This document shows, piece by piece, positions 26,918-40,393 of a stretch of 52,582 nt of DNA. Origin of the DNA: Rhodovibrio sodomensis. GTDB taxonomy: Bacteria; Pseudomonadota; Alphaproteobacteria; Kiloniellales; Rhodovibrionaceae. The stretch is taken from the NCBI RefSeq assembly GCF_016583645.1, contig NZ_NRRL01000023.1, positions 1 through 52,582 of the forward strand. Direction: 5' to 3'. The translations under genes and the position numbers were made by a program. The number at the start of each line of letters is the position of its first letter. Positions within the stretch are counted from its first letter, which is position 1. Below the pieces are notes generated by a model. The model was given only the letters and a program-made list of their open reading frames with translations. It was not told the DNA's origin and did not search any database.

Positions 26918-28069
26918 TCAGTCCTCCTCGCCCAGGCCGCGGCGCGGAATCCGCACGTCGCGGTGGACGTAGACCGAGATCACCAGGCCGAACGAGATCA
27001 TGATCGCCAGCATCGCGCTGCCGCCGTAGGACACCAGCGGCAGCGGCACGCCGACCACCGGGATCAGGCCCATCACCATGGCGATGTTGATGAACACGTA
27101 GAGGAACAGGTTCGCCGTCAGCCCGATCGCCAACAGCCGGCCGAACTGATTGCGCGCGCGCAGCGCGATCGCGAAGCCGTACAGGATCACGATGGCGTAG
27201 AGCACCAACAGCGCCACCCCGCCGATCAGGCCGAACTCCTCCGCCAGCATGGTGAAGATGAAGTCGGTCTGCTTTTCCGGCAGGAAGTTCAGGTGCGACT
27301 GCGAGCCTTCCAGCAGGCCCTTGCCGAATATCCCCCCGGCGCCCAGCGCGATCTTCGATTGCAGGATGTGATAGCCCGCCCCCAGAGGGTCGCTTTCCGG
27401 GTTCAGGAAGGTGAGCACGCGCTGCTTCTGGTAGTCGTGCAGGAACTGCCAGGCGACCGGCACCGCGCCGGTCCCCAATGCGGCGACCACGCCGAACTTC
27501 CACAACCGCACCCCGGCGGCGAAGAACAGCACGCCGGAGACCATGATCAGGATCAGCGAGGTGCCCAGGTCGGGCTGCTTGAGCACCAGCACCGTGGGCA
27601 GCGCGACCAGCACCAGCGGCCCGATCAGCTTGGTCGGGCGGACGATCTCCTCCTCCGATATGCCGTGGAAAATGCGCGCCAGCGCCAGCACGATCGCGAC
27701 CTTCATCACCTCCGAGGGCTGCAGGGTCAGCGGCCCGATCTGAATCCAGCGCTGCGCGCCCATGACGACCTCGCCAAGGACCTCGACCGCGACCAGCAGC
27801 AGCACGCCGACCAGATAGATCGGATAGGCCCAGCGGAACCAGAAGCGCACGTCGAACATCGCCACGATCAGCAGCACGACCAGGCCGCCGGCGAAGCGTA
27901 TGGCGTGGCGCCGGGCCCACGGCTGCATGCTGCCGTCGGCCGCAGAATACAGCATCACGCAGCCGATCGCCGCCAGGATCGCGATCAGCAGGATCAGCCC
28001 CCAGTTCACCTGGAGGAACTTCTGGCCGAGGCTGAGCTCGGGATTGCGGTTGAAGCCGGCGAGGCTCAT
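26918..28069 (-). CDS. rodA: RodA, SEDS peptidoglycan glycosyltransferase
   Basis: 383 residues with about ten hydrophobic helices. SEDS motifs: GAQRWIQIGPLTLQPSEVMK, KQPDLGTSLILIMVSGVLFF, SHLNFLPEKQTDFIFTMLAEE and VGVPLPLVSYGGSAM. The catalytic aspartate of the family lies in the loop HLNFLPEKQTDFIF. It polymerises lipid II during cell elongation with the class B PBP encoded just upstream. Last gene of the mre/mrd block. Confidence 0.96.
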   Translation of the reverse strand: MSLAGFNRNPELSLGQKFLQVNWGLILLIAILAAIGCVMLYSAADGSMQPWARRHAIRFAGGLVVLLIVAMFDVRFWFRWAYPIYLVGVLLLVAVEVLGEVVMGAQRWIQIGPLTLQPSEVMKVAIVLALARIFHGISEEEIVRPTKLIGPLVLVALPTVLVLKQPDLGTSLILIMVSGVLFFAAGVRLWKFGVVAALGTGAVPVAWQFLHDYQKQRVLTFLNPESDPLGAGYHILQSKIALGAGGIFGKGLLEGSQSHLNFLPEKQTDFIFTMLAEEFGLIGGVALLVLYAIVILYGFAIALRARNQFGRLLAIGLTANLFLYVFINIAMVMGLIPVVGVPLPLVSYGGSAMLAIMISFGLVISVYVHRDVRIPRRGLGEED

Positions 28070-28136
28070 GGCGTGGCTCTGGCGTGTCCCGGTGGGTCTG
28101 GCGCGTTGGGCATGCGACCTGGCGGTGGCGGCGCGG

Positions 28137-30098
28137 TCAGCCGCGCCGGATCGGCGGCGCGTCGGCGACCTGCTCGGGCGAATCGTTGGCCAGCGGGTCC
28201 AGGCGCTGGGCCTCCGCCAGCACGTCGCGGCCGATCGGCGCGGCGGACTTGCTGCCGCCGCCGCCGTGCTCGACCACCACCGCGACCGCGTAGCGCGGGG
28301 CGTTCACCGGCGCGTAGGCGACGTAGAGGCCGTGGTCGCGCCGGCGCCAGGGCAGGTCCTCGTTGTCGATCACGCCCTGTCGGCGTTCGGCCATGGTAAT
28401 CCGGCGGACCTGCGAGGTGCCGGTCTTGCCGGCCATGTGCCAGCCGTCCCGGGTGATCCGCTTGGAATAGGCGGTGCCGCCCGGTTCGTTGACCACGGCG
28501 TCCATCGCGTCGCGGATCAGCGCGAAGTCCGCGCCGGGGATATCCAGGGCCGCGAACATCGGCTCCGGCGCCGGCGTGCCGGGGCCGGGGCCGCCGCGGG
28601 TTTCCGCGACCTGCTGGGCGGCGTCGACCGCCTGGGCGCGCGGGCCGTCGTCGGCGCGCGGCTGCAAGTCGCGGCGGAAGTGCGGCACGACCGCCCGGCC
28701 ACTCGCCAGCCGGGCGGTCATCACCGCCAGCTGCAGCGGGGAGGTTAGAACGAACCCCTGCCCGATCGCGGAGACCAGCGTCTCGCCGCCCTGCCACGGC
28801 TCACCGATCTGGGCACGCTTCCAGGCCTTGGTCGGGATGGTGCCGCCGCGCTCGCCCGGCAGATCGATGCCCGTCTTGTCGCCCAGGGCGAACCTGCGCG
28901 ACATCGCGGCGATCTTCTCGATGCCCACCCGGCGCGAGAGGTCGTAAAAGTAGACGTCGCAGGACTCCTTGATCGCGGCGTGCATGTCCATCTCGCCGTG
29001 CCCGTAGTTCTTCCAGCAGTGGAAGCGGGCGTTGCCGAGATCGTAGTGGCCGGGGCAATAGACGGTTTCTGCCGGGTCGATACCCGCCTTCAGCGCCGCC
29101 AGCGCGACCATCATCTTGTAGGTCGACCCGGGATTGTAGAGCCCGGCGGTCGCCTTGTTGATCAGCGGGTGCAGCGGATCGTTGCGCAGCTTGCGCCAGT
29201 GGCTGGCGGAGATTCCCAGATTGAAGAGGTTGGGGTCGAACGACGGCACCGAGCCCATCGCCAGCACGCCGCCGGTGGCGATGTCCAGCAGCACGACCGA
29301 AGCGCTCTTCTCCCCGGACAAGCGCTGCTGGACGTAGGTCTGCAGCTGCTGGTCCAGGCTCAGCACCAGGTCCTTGCCGGGCGTGCCCTCCTCGCGCTTG
29401 AGTTCGCGGATCGTCCGACCGACCGCGTTGACCTCGATCGTGCTGGTGCCCGCGCTGCCGCGCAGCTTCTCGTCGTACTCTTTCTCCAGCCCGTTCTTGC
29501 CGATCTTGAAGCCCGGCAGCTCGAGCAGCGGGTCCTCGGCGGCCTTCAGCTCGGATTCGGAGACGGCGGCGACGTAGCCCAGCACGTGCGCCATCTCCGG
29601 GCCGAAGGGGTAGGCGCGGGTCTGGCCGACATCGATCGAGATGCCGGGCAGGTCGGGGGCGTTGACCTCGATCCGGCTGACGGTCGCCCAGTCCAGGTAT
29701 TCGCGCACGGTGACGGGGACGAAAGCGCGCTTCTTGCGCACCTCGGTCATGATCCGCGCGCGCTCGCCCGCGCCAAGCTCGATGATCTGCGCCAGGCGGT
29801 CGAGCGTGCGCTCGACATCCTTCGCCTGCTCGGCGACCAGCACCACTTTGTAGTTCTGCTCGTTGGCGGCGAGCGGCTGGCCGAACCGGTCCAGGATCCG
29901 CCCGCGCGGCGGCGGCAGCAGCCGCAGGGAGATCCGGTTGTCCTCGGCCAGGGTGGCGTACTTGTCCGCCTCGACGACCTGCAGATAGTACAGCCGCGCC
30001 GCGAGCGCGCCGAACAGCAGCGCCTTGCCGCCGCCCAGCAGCGCGGCGCGCCGGGAGAAGGTCTTGAAGCGGCTATGGTCCTCGTTCAGCAGCGCCAT
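28137..30098 (-). CDS. mrdA: Penicillin-binding protein 2 (elongasome transpeptidase)
   Basis: 653 residues from the ATG at 30098; an upstream in-frame start would add 13. One N-terminal membrane helix, then the pedestal domain (PPPRGRILDRFGQPLA) and a transpeptidase domain with the active-site serine in NPGSTYKMM (near residue 325), SCD in IKESCDVYFYD and KTG in MAGKTGTSQVR. It cross-links lateral-wall peptidoglycan in partnership with RodA, whose gene follows after 67 bases. A CTAG element separates it from mreD. Confidence 0.96.
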   Translation of the reverse strand: MALLNEDHSRFKTFSRRAALLGGGKALLFGALAARLYYLQVVEADKYATLAEDNRISLRLLPPPRGRILDRFGQPLAANEQNYKVVLVAEQAKDVERTLDRLAQIIELGAGERARIMTEVRKKRAFVPVTVREYLDWATVSRIEVNAPDLPGISIDVGQTRAYPFGPEMAHVLGYVAAVSESELKAAEDPLLELPGFKIGKNGLEKEYDEKLRGSAGTSTIEVNAVGRTIRELKREEGTPGKDLVLSLDQQLQTYVQQRLSGEKSASVVLLDIATGGVLAMGSVPSFDPNLFNLGISASHWRKLRNDPLHPLINKATAGLYNPGSTYKMMVALAALKAGIDPAETVYCPGHYDLGNARFHCWKNYGHGEMDMHAAIKESCDVYFYDLSRRVGIEKIAAMSRRFALGDKTGIDLPGERGGTIPTKAWKRAQIGEPWQGGETLVSAIGQGFVLTSPLQLAVMTARLASGRAVVPHFRRDLQPRADDGPRAQAVDAAQQVAETRGGPGPGTPAPEPMFAALDIPGADFALIRDAMDAVVNEPGGTAYSKRITRDGWHMAGKTGTSQVRRITMAERRQGVIDNEDLPWRRRDHGLYVAYAPVNAPRYAVAVVVEHGGGGSKSAAPIGRDVLAEAQRLDPLANDSPEQVADAPPIRRG

Positions 30099-30158
30099 AG
30101 AACTCGTGATCTCGCCCTCTCGAACGCGTCGGTTCAACCCGACGCCGCGCGCGTTAGT

Positions 30159-30275
30159 CTAGAGCAAGATGCTGCAAGGTGAAGCCACCTTTCAGCTGAC
30201 TCTTGCTCTCTCTTCAAGCAGTTAGAGCAAAATTCACGATGAAGGTCGCCTCGACCTTCATCGATTCTGCTCTAG
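30159..30275 (+). repeat. Double-hairpin CTAG element, copy 7 (complete)
   Basis: CTAG at 30159-30162 and 30272-30275. Hairpin A (AGAGCAAGATGCTGCAAGGTG ... CACCTTTCAGCTGACTCTTGCTCT), linker CTCTTCAAGCAGTT, then hairpin B (AGAGCAAAATTCACGATGAAGG ... CCTTCATCGATTCTGCTCT). It occupies nearly the whole mreD-mrdA gap, and its TAG is the mreD stop. Confidence 0.9.
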
Positions 30276-30811
30276 CGCAGGATCGCGCGCTGGACCTGCG
30301 CGAACAGCCAAGCCAGCGGCGGGTAGGCCGCCACCGTCGTCATGAACTGAAACACCGCCGGCCGGGGGCCGATCAAGGCGCCCGCCAGCACGGCGTTCAG
30401 CAGCCACAGCAGCACGCTCGCCCCCAGCGCGATGATCGCGAAGCCGGCCCAGACGACGAAGAACGACCGGCTGATGAAAAACCGCCGCTGGGCCGCGATC
30501 AGCGCGTGCACCAGCAGCAGGATCAGCACCCCGACGCCGAGCGCCGTGCCGCTCGCCAGGTCGTGATACAGCCCGACCAGGAACGCCGCGGCGGCCGGCA
30601 TCAGGTCGGGGCGGTGGACCGACCAGTAGTACACGCTGATCAGCGCCAGCCAGGGCACGATCGGGGCGAAATCCGGGATCTGGTAGGGCACCAGCGTCAG
30701 CGTCACCAGCAGCAGGGTCAGCAGGACCGGCGTGACCTGGCGCGCGATAAGATCGATGCGCTGCCAGAAGCTCGTCTTCACGCGGGAACTCCAACCGTGC
30801 TGCGTAACCAT
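30272..30811 (-). CDS. mreD: Rod shape-determining protein MreD
   Basis: 179 residues with five or six hydrophobic helices, including IVPWLALISVYYWSVHRPDL and AFLVGLYHDLASGTALGVGV, the MreD signature region. It is an inner-membrane partner of MreC in the elongasome. The stop TAG comes from the CTAG element at 30159-30275. Position between mreC and mrdA is the usual one. Confidence 0.9.
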   Translation of the reverse strand: MVTQHGWSSRVKTSFWQRIDLIARQVTPVLLTLLLVTLTLVPYQIPDFAPIVPWLALISVYYWSVHRPDLMPAAAAFLVGLYHDLASGTALGVGVLILLLVHALIAAQRRFFISRSFFVVWAGFAIIALGASVLLWLLNAVLAGALIGPRPAVFQFMTTVAAYPPLAWLFAQVQRAILR

Positions 30812-30908
30812 GGAGCGCCATCTTCAGTGGCTTTCGACCGGCGTTCGGCGGGACGCCCTTAGCATCGGCGTGCCGCCGGGCGCCGCCCGGCGGCCGGGTC
30901 GGCCGCCG

Positions 30909-31892
30909 CTACTCCTCGGGGGCCTTGGCCTGGACCGCGCGCTCGGTGAGCGTACCGCCCTCGCCCGCCCCGCTGGGCAGCTCCGGCAGGCTGTCCGCCG
31001 GGCTGTGACGCGGCGTTCCGGGCGGCTTGGGGGCTTTCGCGCCGTCGGTCATCAGGATACCGGGCATCCGGTAGTCGACCACGCGCAGGAACTCCATCCG
31101 GTTCCAATCGGCGAACGGCGCCACGCGGACGCCGGATTCGCCGGCCCGGGCGACCCGGCCGACCGGCAGGCCCGGCGGGAACACGCCGCCGTGGCCGCTG
31201 GTGACGATCCGATCGCCGGTTTGCGGACGCGCCTCTTCCGGCAGGTAGCGCAGGCGCGGATTGGCGGTGTTGTCGCCGGCCAGGATGCCGCGGAAGCGGC
31301 TGTCGGCGATCACCACCGGAATGCGGGAATTGATGTCGGTCAGCAACAGGATGCGCGCGCTCCGCTGGCCAACCTCGGCGACCCGGCCAGCCAGGCCGTC
31401 GCCGGCCAGCGCGGCCTGCCCCTTCTCGACGCCCTGGGCCGCCCCGGCGTTGATCAGCACGGAGCGCACGAACGCGCCGCCGGTGTCGGCCACCACGCGC
31501 CCGGTCGTGTAACTGGTGCTGGGCTCCGGCGCGACGTTGAGCAGCTGGCTCAGCGCGGCGTTTTCCGCCTGCAAGCGCCGGGCTACCGTCTGCCAGTGCT
31601 GCAGCCGGGCGTTTTCCTGCCGCAACGCGGCGTTCTGCGCGCGCAGGGCGGCCAGTTCCTGGCCTTCCCGCAGCAGGTTGGCGACCGAGGCGATCGGCCG
31701 CGAGACGACGTCGAGCACCGGCGTGACCGCGTCGGTGATCGCCGTGCGCGCGCGCTCGACGAAGACCGTGTCCGCCTTGCCGACCAGCATCAGGGCGAAC
31801 GCCGCGCCCACCAGCAGCAGGAAAGCAAAGCGCTGCGCCCATGCCCGTATTGGCGTCGCGAGGGTCAGCAACGTTCCTGCCGGTCGTCTCAC
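30909..31892 (-). CDS. mreC: Rod shape-determining protein MreC
   Basis: 327 residues. One N-terminal membrane helix (FAFLLLVGAAFALMLVG), a coiled coil (~65-115: ELAALRAQNAALRQENARL) and periplasmic double beta-barrel domains (VLINAGAAQGVEKGQAAL, ILLLTDINSRIPVVI, IVTSGHGGVFPPGLPVG). The C-terminus ends in a Pro-rich disordered tail. It scaffolds PBP2/RodA in the periplasm. Confidence 0.94.
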   Translation of the reverse strand: MRRPAGTLLTLATPIRAWAQRFAFLLLVGAAFALMLVGKADTVFVERARTAITDAVTPVLDVVSRPIASVANLLREGQELAALRAQNAALRQENARLQHWQTVARRLQAENAALSQLLNVAPEPSTSYTTGRVVADTGGAFVRSVLINAGAAQGVEKGQAALAGDGLAGRVAEVGQRSARILLLTDINSRIPVVIADSRFRGILAGDNTANPRLRYLPEEARPQTGDRIVTSGHGGVFPPGLPVGRVARAGESGVRVAPFADWNRMEFLRVVDYRMPGILMTDGAKAPKPPGTPRHSPADSLPELPSGAGEGGTLTERAVQAKAPEE

Positions 31893-32026
31893 GCGGGGCC
31901 TCCCGACTGCCGCACACTGGATCCGAATCGGCCAAGGCGCATGTTGGAGTTCACTTCCAACGTAGACAACAACGGTTAAGGATTAAACAACGGACGTGCG
32001 GCGCGCTAGGATTTTTCGCGATTCAC

Positions 32027-33553
<1,527 letters not shown>

Positions 33554-35158
33554 TTACGCGCTCAGCGCGTCCGCGGCTTCTTCCGGCGGGACGGACTTCT
33601 GGCGCTTCACCATCAGCTTGTTGAGCGCGTTGACGTAGGCGCGGGCGGAAGCGACCAGGGTGTCGTAGTCGGCGCCCTGGCCGTTCACGGTCTTGCCGTC
33701 CTCTTCCAGGCGCACGGTCACCTCCGCCTGCGCGTCGGTGCCGCCGGTGACCGCGTGCACCTGGTACAGCTCCAGCGTCGCCTCGTGCGGCCAGATCTGC
33801 CGGATCGCGGTGAAGGTCGCGTCGACCGGGCCGGAGCCCTCGGCGGTGACGCGCTTGCGCGCGCCCTCGACCTCCAGCTCCAGGTCGGCCGTCTGCGGCC
33901 CGTCGTTGCCGCAGTTGATGCCTAAGCGCACGAACCGGATGTGGTCGTTGTGGCGCAGCACCGCGTCGTCGACCAGCGCCAGCAGATCCTCGTCGAACAC
34001 CTCCTTCTTGTGCTCGGCCAGGTCCTTGAAGCGCTGGAACGCGTCCTTGAGCTCGTTATCCGACAGCTCGTAGCCCAGTTCCTTCAGCTTGGTCTTGAAC
34101 GCGTGCTTGCCGGAGTGCCGGCCCATCACCAGCGTGGAGCGCTTCAGGCCGACGCTCTCCGGGGTCATGATTTCGTAGGTCTCGGCGTTCTTCAGCATGC
34201 CGTCCTGGTGAATGCCGGACTCGTGCGCGAACGCGTTCCTGCCGACGATCGCCTTGTTCGGCTGCACGTTGAAGCCGGTGATCCCGGAGACCAGGCGCGA
34301 GGCCTTGGTGATGTAGGTGCTGTCGACGTTGGTGTCGTAAGGCATCATGTCCTGGCGCGTCTTGAGCGCCATGACGATCTCCTCCAGCGCGGCGTTGCCG
34401 GCGCGCTCGCCGATCCCGTTGATCGTGCACTCGACCTGCCGGGCGCCGGCCTCGACCGCGGCCAGCGAGTTGGCGACCGCCAACCCCAGGTCGTTATGGC
34501 AGTGCACCGAGATGATCGCCTGATCCATGTTCGGCACGCGGTTGCGCAGCATCCGGATCAGGTCGCGGAACTCGTCCGGCACGGTGTAGCCGACGGTGTC
34601 CGGAATGTTGATCGTGCGCGCGCCCGCGGTGATCGCCGCCTCCACGCAGCGGCACAGGAAAGCGTGGTCGGTCCGCGTGCCGTCTTCCGGCGACCACTCG
34701 ACGTTCGGGCACAGGTTGCGGGCGTAGGTGACGCTGTCGATCACCGCCTGATAGACGTCCTCCGGGTCCATCTGCAGCTTGTACTTCATGTGCAGCGGAC
34801 TGGTGGACAGGAAGGTGTGGATGCGCGGATTGGCGGCGTGCTGCAGCGCCTGCCACGCCCGGTCGATGTCCGCGGGGCGGGCGCGCGCCAGGCCGGCGAC
34901 CTGGGCGTTCTGCACCACCTGGGCGATCTCGCTGACCGCCTCGAAGTCGCTGTTGGAGGAGACCGGGAAGCCGCCCTCGATGACGCCCACGCCCATGGCG
35001 TCGAGCACCTTGGCGACCTGGACCTTCTCCTCCTTGTTCATCGAGCAGCCGGGCGACTGCTCGCCGTCGCGCAGGGTGGTATCGAAGATGGTGATGTGGT
35101 TTTCGCCGAAGCGTCGATCGTGCGCCGGCGTGGTGTGGTTTTCGGGCTGCGTCGTCAT
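33554..35158 (-). CDS. leuA: 2-isopropylmalate synthase
   Basis: 534 residues from the ATG at 35158. The TIM-barrel catalytic signature is [16 protein letters not shown], with the metal-binding HxH in [18 protein letters not shown] and [30 protein letters not shown] is in the linker, and a C-terminal regulatory (leucine-binding) domain is present ([37 protein letters not shown]). It condenses acetyl-CoA with 2-oxoisovalerate in the first committed step of leucine synthesis. It is a single gene here, with a long structured upstream region. Confidence 0.96.
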   Translation of the reverse strand: MTTQPENHTTPAHDRRFGENHITIFDTTLRDGEQSPGCSMNKEEKVQVAKVLDAMGVGVIEGGFPVSSNSDFEAVSEIAQVVQNAQVAGLARARPADIDRAWQALQHAANPRIHTFLSTSPLHMKYKLQMDPEDVYQAVIDSVTYARNLCPNVEWSPEDGTRTDHAFLCRCVEAAITAGARTINIPDTVGYTVPDEFRDLIRMLRNRVPNMDQAIISVHCHNDLGLAVANSLAAVEAGARQVECTINGIGERAGNAALEEIVMALKTRQDMMPYDTNVDSTYITKASRLVSGITGFNVQPNKAIVGRNAFAHESGIHQDGMLKNAETYEIMTPESVGLKRSTLVMGRHSGKHAFKTKLKELGYELSDNELKDAFQRFKDLAEHKKEVFDEDLLALVDDAVLRHNDHIRFVRLGINCGNDGPQTADLELEVEGARKRVTAEGSGPVDATFTAIRQIWPHEATLELYQVHAVTGGTDAQAEVTVRLEEDGKTVNGQGADYDTLVASARAYVNALNKLMVKRQKSVPPEEAADALSA

Positions 35159-35674
35159 GGCGGTGTCTCGCGTCCTTCCTCGTCCCGTCGGCGTCCGGGC
35201 CGGGTGCGCCAGGCTGGCGGCACACGTCGCGGCGGCCCTTGGCCGGGTGGCCCGGTCACGATCCTGGATCGGCCAGGCGACCTGGTGCCACAAAATGTCG
35301 GTGATTTCGACTGTTGGCCGATTTCGACTGGGGTGCTGCTTGTCGCCGTCTCCCCCTGAACGCCCGCACCCCGGCGACTGACGCGCCAGAGCGTTCAGGG
35401 GCAGATAAGCAGCAGGAGGGTGTCGCCGAGGAGACGGTCGGCGGGCAGACGCACACCGTCGCGCGCCAGCCCGGCGGCCGGGGCCGCGGCGGCGAAAACG
35501 CTCCGATCGGTGGCGGCGGTCTGCTTCACCATGATCCTCGAAGTCGGCGAAACGCGCGGGCCTAGCGTGGACCGAACACGTCAGCCGCGCCTATGCACGA
35601 CGTCAGTTGTAACCTCGCAAGGCCGCGCGCGACAACAGGTAATCGCGGCGGCGGTTCGCAAAGCCCGAACGCCG
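35159..35674 (-). promoter_or_regulatory. leuA upstream region with a long-range hairpin and direct repeats
   Basis: 516 bases without a supported gene. CCCCTGAACGC (35353-35363) pairs perfectly with GCGTTCAGGGG (35391-35401), and outside it CTGCTT (35336-35341) pairs with AAGCAG (35407-35412). GATTTCGACTG occurs twice in tandem phase (35303-35313 and 35320-35330). These could form a leader or operator for leuA (minus strand). No U-run or convincing leader peptide was found, so the mechanism is open. Confidence 0.45.
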
Positions 35675-36271
35675 CTACTCGCCGGCCTGGGGGGCGTGCC
35701 GGCCGCCTTGGGGCGCCTGCGGGCCCGTCTGCGGCAGCCGGCAGAAGCCCTGCGGCGGCACGTCGAGGGCGGCGTTGAACTTGCTCGACATGTTCTGGAA
35801 GGCGATCAGCCCGGTCAGCTCGACCACCGCGTCCTCGTCGAAGTGCCGGCGCAGTTCGGCGTGGATCGCGTCGTCCGGCTCTTGGTCGGAGCGGGTCACC
35901 GCCTCGGTGTAGGCGAGCGCGGCGCGCTCGGTCTCGTCGAACAGGTTGCTGTTCCGCCAGTCCTCCAGCGCGCCCACCTTCTCCTCGCCGATCCCGCGCT
36001 TCATCAGCGTGGCGGAGTTGACGTCGACGCAGAAGCGGCAGTGGTTGATCTGCGACACCCGCACCGTGACCAGCGAGCGCAGCGCGGGCTCGAGCGGGTT
36101 GCGCGCGCGCTCGATCATGCCGTAGAGGAACGCCACGCCCATGAACAGCTTGGGCGAGCGGCCCCAGACCAGCCCCGGCTCCAGCACCTGCCCGTACTTG
36201 CGCTTCTGCTTCCAGAAGAACGGCCGGATGTACCAGGGATACTCGCTGACCGGCTTGGTGGTGACGCGCAT
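35675..36271 (-). CDS. AhpD-like carboxymuconolactone decarboxylase family protein
   Basis: 198 residues; GAGAGGCGAGG ribosome site before the ATG. The alkylhydroperoxidase D-like core carries the redox CxxC in QINHCRFCVDVNSATLMKRG, preceded by NPLEPALRSLVTVRVSQ, and ends with LIAFQNMSSKFNAALDVPPQ. Members reduce peroxides or act in unassigned redox reactions. The C-terminal tail is Pro/Gln/Gly-rich and probably disordered. No linked peroxiredoxin gene. Confidence 0.88.
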   Translation of the reverse strand: MRVTTKPVSEYPWYIRPFFWKQKRKYGQVLEPGLVWGRSPKLFMGVAFLYGMIERARNPLEPALRSLVTVRVSQINHCRFCVDVNSATLMKRGIGEEKVGALEDWRNSNLFDETERAALAYTEAVTRSDQEPDDAIHAELRRHFDEDAVVELTGLIAFQNMSSKFNAALDVPPQGFCRLPQTGPQAPQGGRHAPQAGE

Positions 36272-36476
36272 CCGGGCCCTCGCCTCTCTCGTGAACGCTG
36301 CCTTGGCAGATGGGGCACCGGCGCCAGGGCTTCAACGCGCCGCAGGGTCACGCATGCGTGACGGGGAATGCGTCAGGGCGCGGGGTGGATCGCCGTCAAG
36401 CATGCGTCGAGACGCGCCCCTCGCGGGCCGCTCCGTAGCATGAAGTTATATTAAAGTATTGAATGCCCAACAACTG

Positions 36477-36517
36477 CATCCTGAGGAGGTTGGCGAAGCC
36501 AACCGTCTCGAAGGATG
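36477..36517. repeat. CATCCT palindromic intergenic repeat
   Basis: Arms CATCCT/AGGATG with an inner stem GGTTGGC/GCCAACC and the conserved words GAGGA and GTCTCGAAGGATG. This type of 40-base unit is widespread between genes in Rhizobiales and related alphaproteobacteria. Single copy in the window. Confidence 0.75.
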
Positions 36518-36703
36518 CCTGACGGGTGGCGCGGCGGGTGCCCTGTCCTCTGTGAGAGGAAAGGGACAAGGTGAGGTGGTGCAACATGGATGGCGCGGGC
36601 ACCCGTCCTTCTAGCCCAATTCAACCCACATGCGTCGAGATTCCATAAATCGGATTTCCTAATGGGGCAGACCTGTCGCTCCGTGCGGCTCGGATTCTCC
36701 CTC

Positions 36704-36718
36704 GACAAAACATTTGTC
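36704..36718. promoter_or_regulatory. Short palindrome upstream of the lower-GC gene
   Basis: GACAAA-aca-TTTGTC, 36 bases before the ATG at 36754, in an AT-rich stretch. It could be an operator for that gene; position and symmetry are the only evidence. Confidence 0.35.
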
Positions 36719-36753
36719 TCTGTGTTTTCCTTGAGGCTAACATGGAGGAACCA

Positions 36754-37398
36754 ATGACAAACGTTTCGCAAACCGAGAGCAAAACGACCATCCGAAACCA
36801 GCTTCAGCGTGCAGCAGTGGAAGCGCTGGAGCAAAACGGTTGGACCGTCGAGCGGATGCCCGGGACCGGTAAGTCTAGTCTCCGGCGCATCAAGAAAGGA
36901 ACTGACGCCCGGATCGTGTCGATTCGAACGACACAAGACCAGTGGATCGCTTTCCCTAGGATCAACGAGCGTGATGAGTTCGGAACGTTGCCTAAAGTCG
37001 ACTTCGTCGTCGCCTCGTCAGTCGATGATCGTCACCATCCAAAGACCGCTCTAGTGCACCTTTTGGATGGCGACGAAATGCGGGAACGGTTCGCACGCGC
37101 CGTCAAAGCGCGGAAAGCCGCAGGTTACGCGCTACAAGTTGGAAGAGGAATTTGGATTTCTCTCTACCAAGAAGAAGCGACAAGTCCGGTAACACGCGTA
37201 GGCGCGGGCGCGGGAAGGCAAACGCCGCCCATCGCCCGCATCCCCTTACAGAACGTCGGACACCAAGACCTCAGTTCCGTGGATGAGGTCGACCGCGATG
37301 ACGAAACCGCGCGTCTAACCATCCCCGAAGCAAAAGCGTTATTAGCAGAGTCTTTTGGCGTCGACCCCTCAAACGTCAAAATTACTATCGAGGCTTAA
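36754..37398 (+). CDS. Hypothetical protein in a lower-GC islet
   Basis: 214 residues; the ATG at 36754 is chosen over 36742 because GGAGG (36744-36748) is ideally placed for it. A soluble, charged protein: helical start (RNQLQRAAVEALEQNGWTVE), then strand-rich SLRRIKKGTDARIVSIRTTQ, DQWIAFPRI, KVDFVVASSVDD and HHPKTALVHLLDGDEMRERF. The pattern of alternating strands and helices with conserved-looking D, K and W is compatible with a nuclease-like fold, but I see no complete catalytic motif. A Pro/Asp-rich linker leads to a helical C-terminus (LTIPEAKALLAESFG). GC content is clearly below all neighbours, suggesting recent acquisition. Function unknown. Confidence 0.75.
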   Translation: MTNVSQTESKTTIRNQLQRAAVEALEQNGWTVERMPGTGKSSLRRIKKGTDARIVSIRTTQDQWIAFPRINERDEFGTLPKVDFVVASSVDDRHHPKTALVHLLDGDEMRERFARAVKARKAAGYALQVGRGIWISLYQEEATSPVTRVGAGAGRQTPPIARIPLQNVGHQDLSSVDEVDRDDETARLTIPEAKALLAESFGVDPSNVKITIEA

Positions 37399-37555
37399 TA
37401 TGGTTTGAAAACAACTGAGTCGTCAAAGATTGGTCATGGCGCTTTCGCGCTGGTACCCACGACTAACTTAAACGCCTACACGGCAGTGGCCCGCTCAGGC
37501 AGCCAAACCGCCCTACACAGCGTGTACGCTGCCCGAAGTATAGAATAGTGCGCGG

Positions 37556-37672
37556 ACGGCCTCCTCCCTTTCGGCGGAAAGGGACGGACACCGTAAGGTG
37601 GTGCGACGGGGATTTGCCGCGCGTTACCTCCTCTCCCTAGCCCTCTCCTCCCACGTGGAGGAGAGGGGATAA
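37556..37672. repeat. CCTCTCC-type repeats downstream of ppdK
   Basis: CCTCCCTTTC/GAAAGGGA near 37561 and CTCTCCTCCACG-type hairpin CCTCTCCTCC/GGAGGAGAGG around CACGT near 37641. It lies between the converging lower-GC gene and ppdK, as other copies lie at gene 3' ends. Confidence 0.65.
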
Positions 37673-37687
37673 ATTCGTAGAGCGCCG

Positions 37688-40384
<2,697 letters not shown>

Positions 40385-40393
40385 GGTCTCTTC

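Larger units (their letters stand above)
36272..36753. other. Intergenic region with repeats and the promoter of the lower-GC gene
   Basis: 482 bases. Contains an AT-rich patch at about 36438-36468, a CATCCT palindrome (36477-36517) and a CCTCTG/GAGAGG unit at 36540-36575. From about 36600 onward the composition drops and leads into the gene at 36754. Confidence 0.5.

Noticed and set aside
26526..27920. 464-codon minus frame overlapping rodA and tRNA-Lys
   Set aside because: It runs through a tRNA gene and a repeat element and is out of frame with RodA; no domain is visible.
35256..35456. 66-codon minus frame upstream of leuA as a leucine leader peptide
   Set aside because: It has no run of leucine codons and no adjoining terminator/antiterminator pair; it more likely arises by chance.
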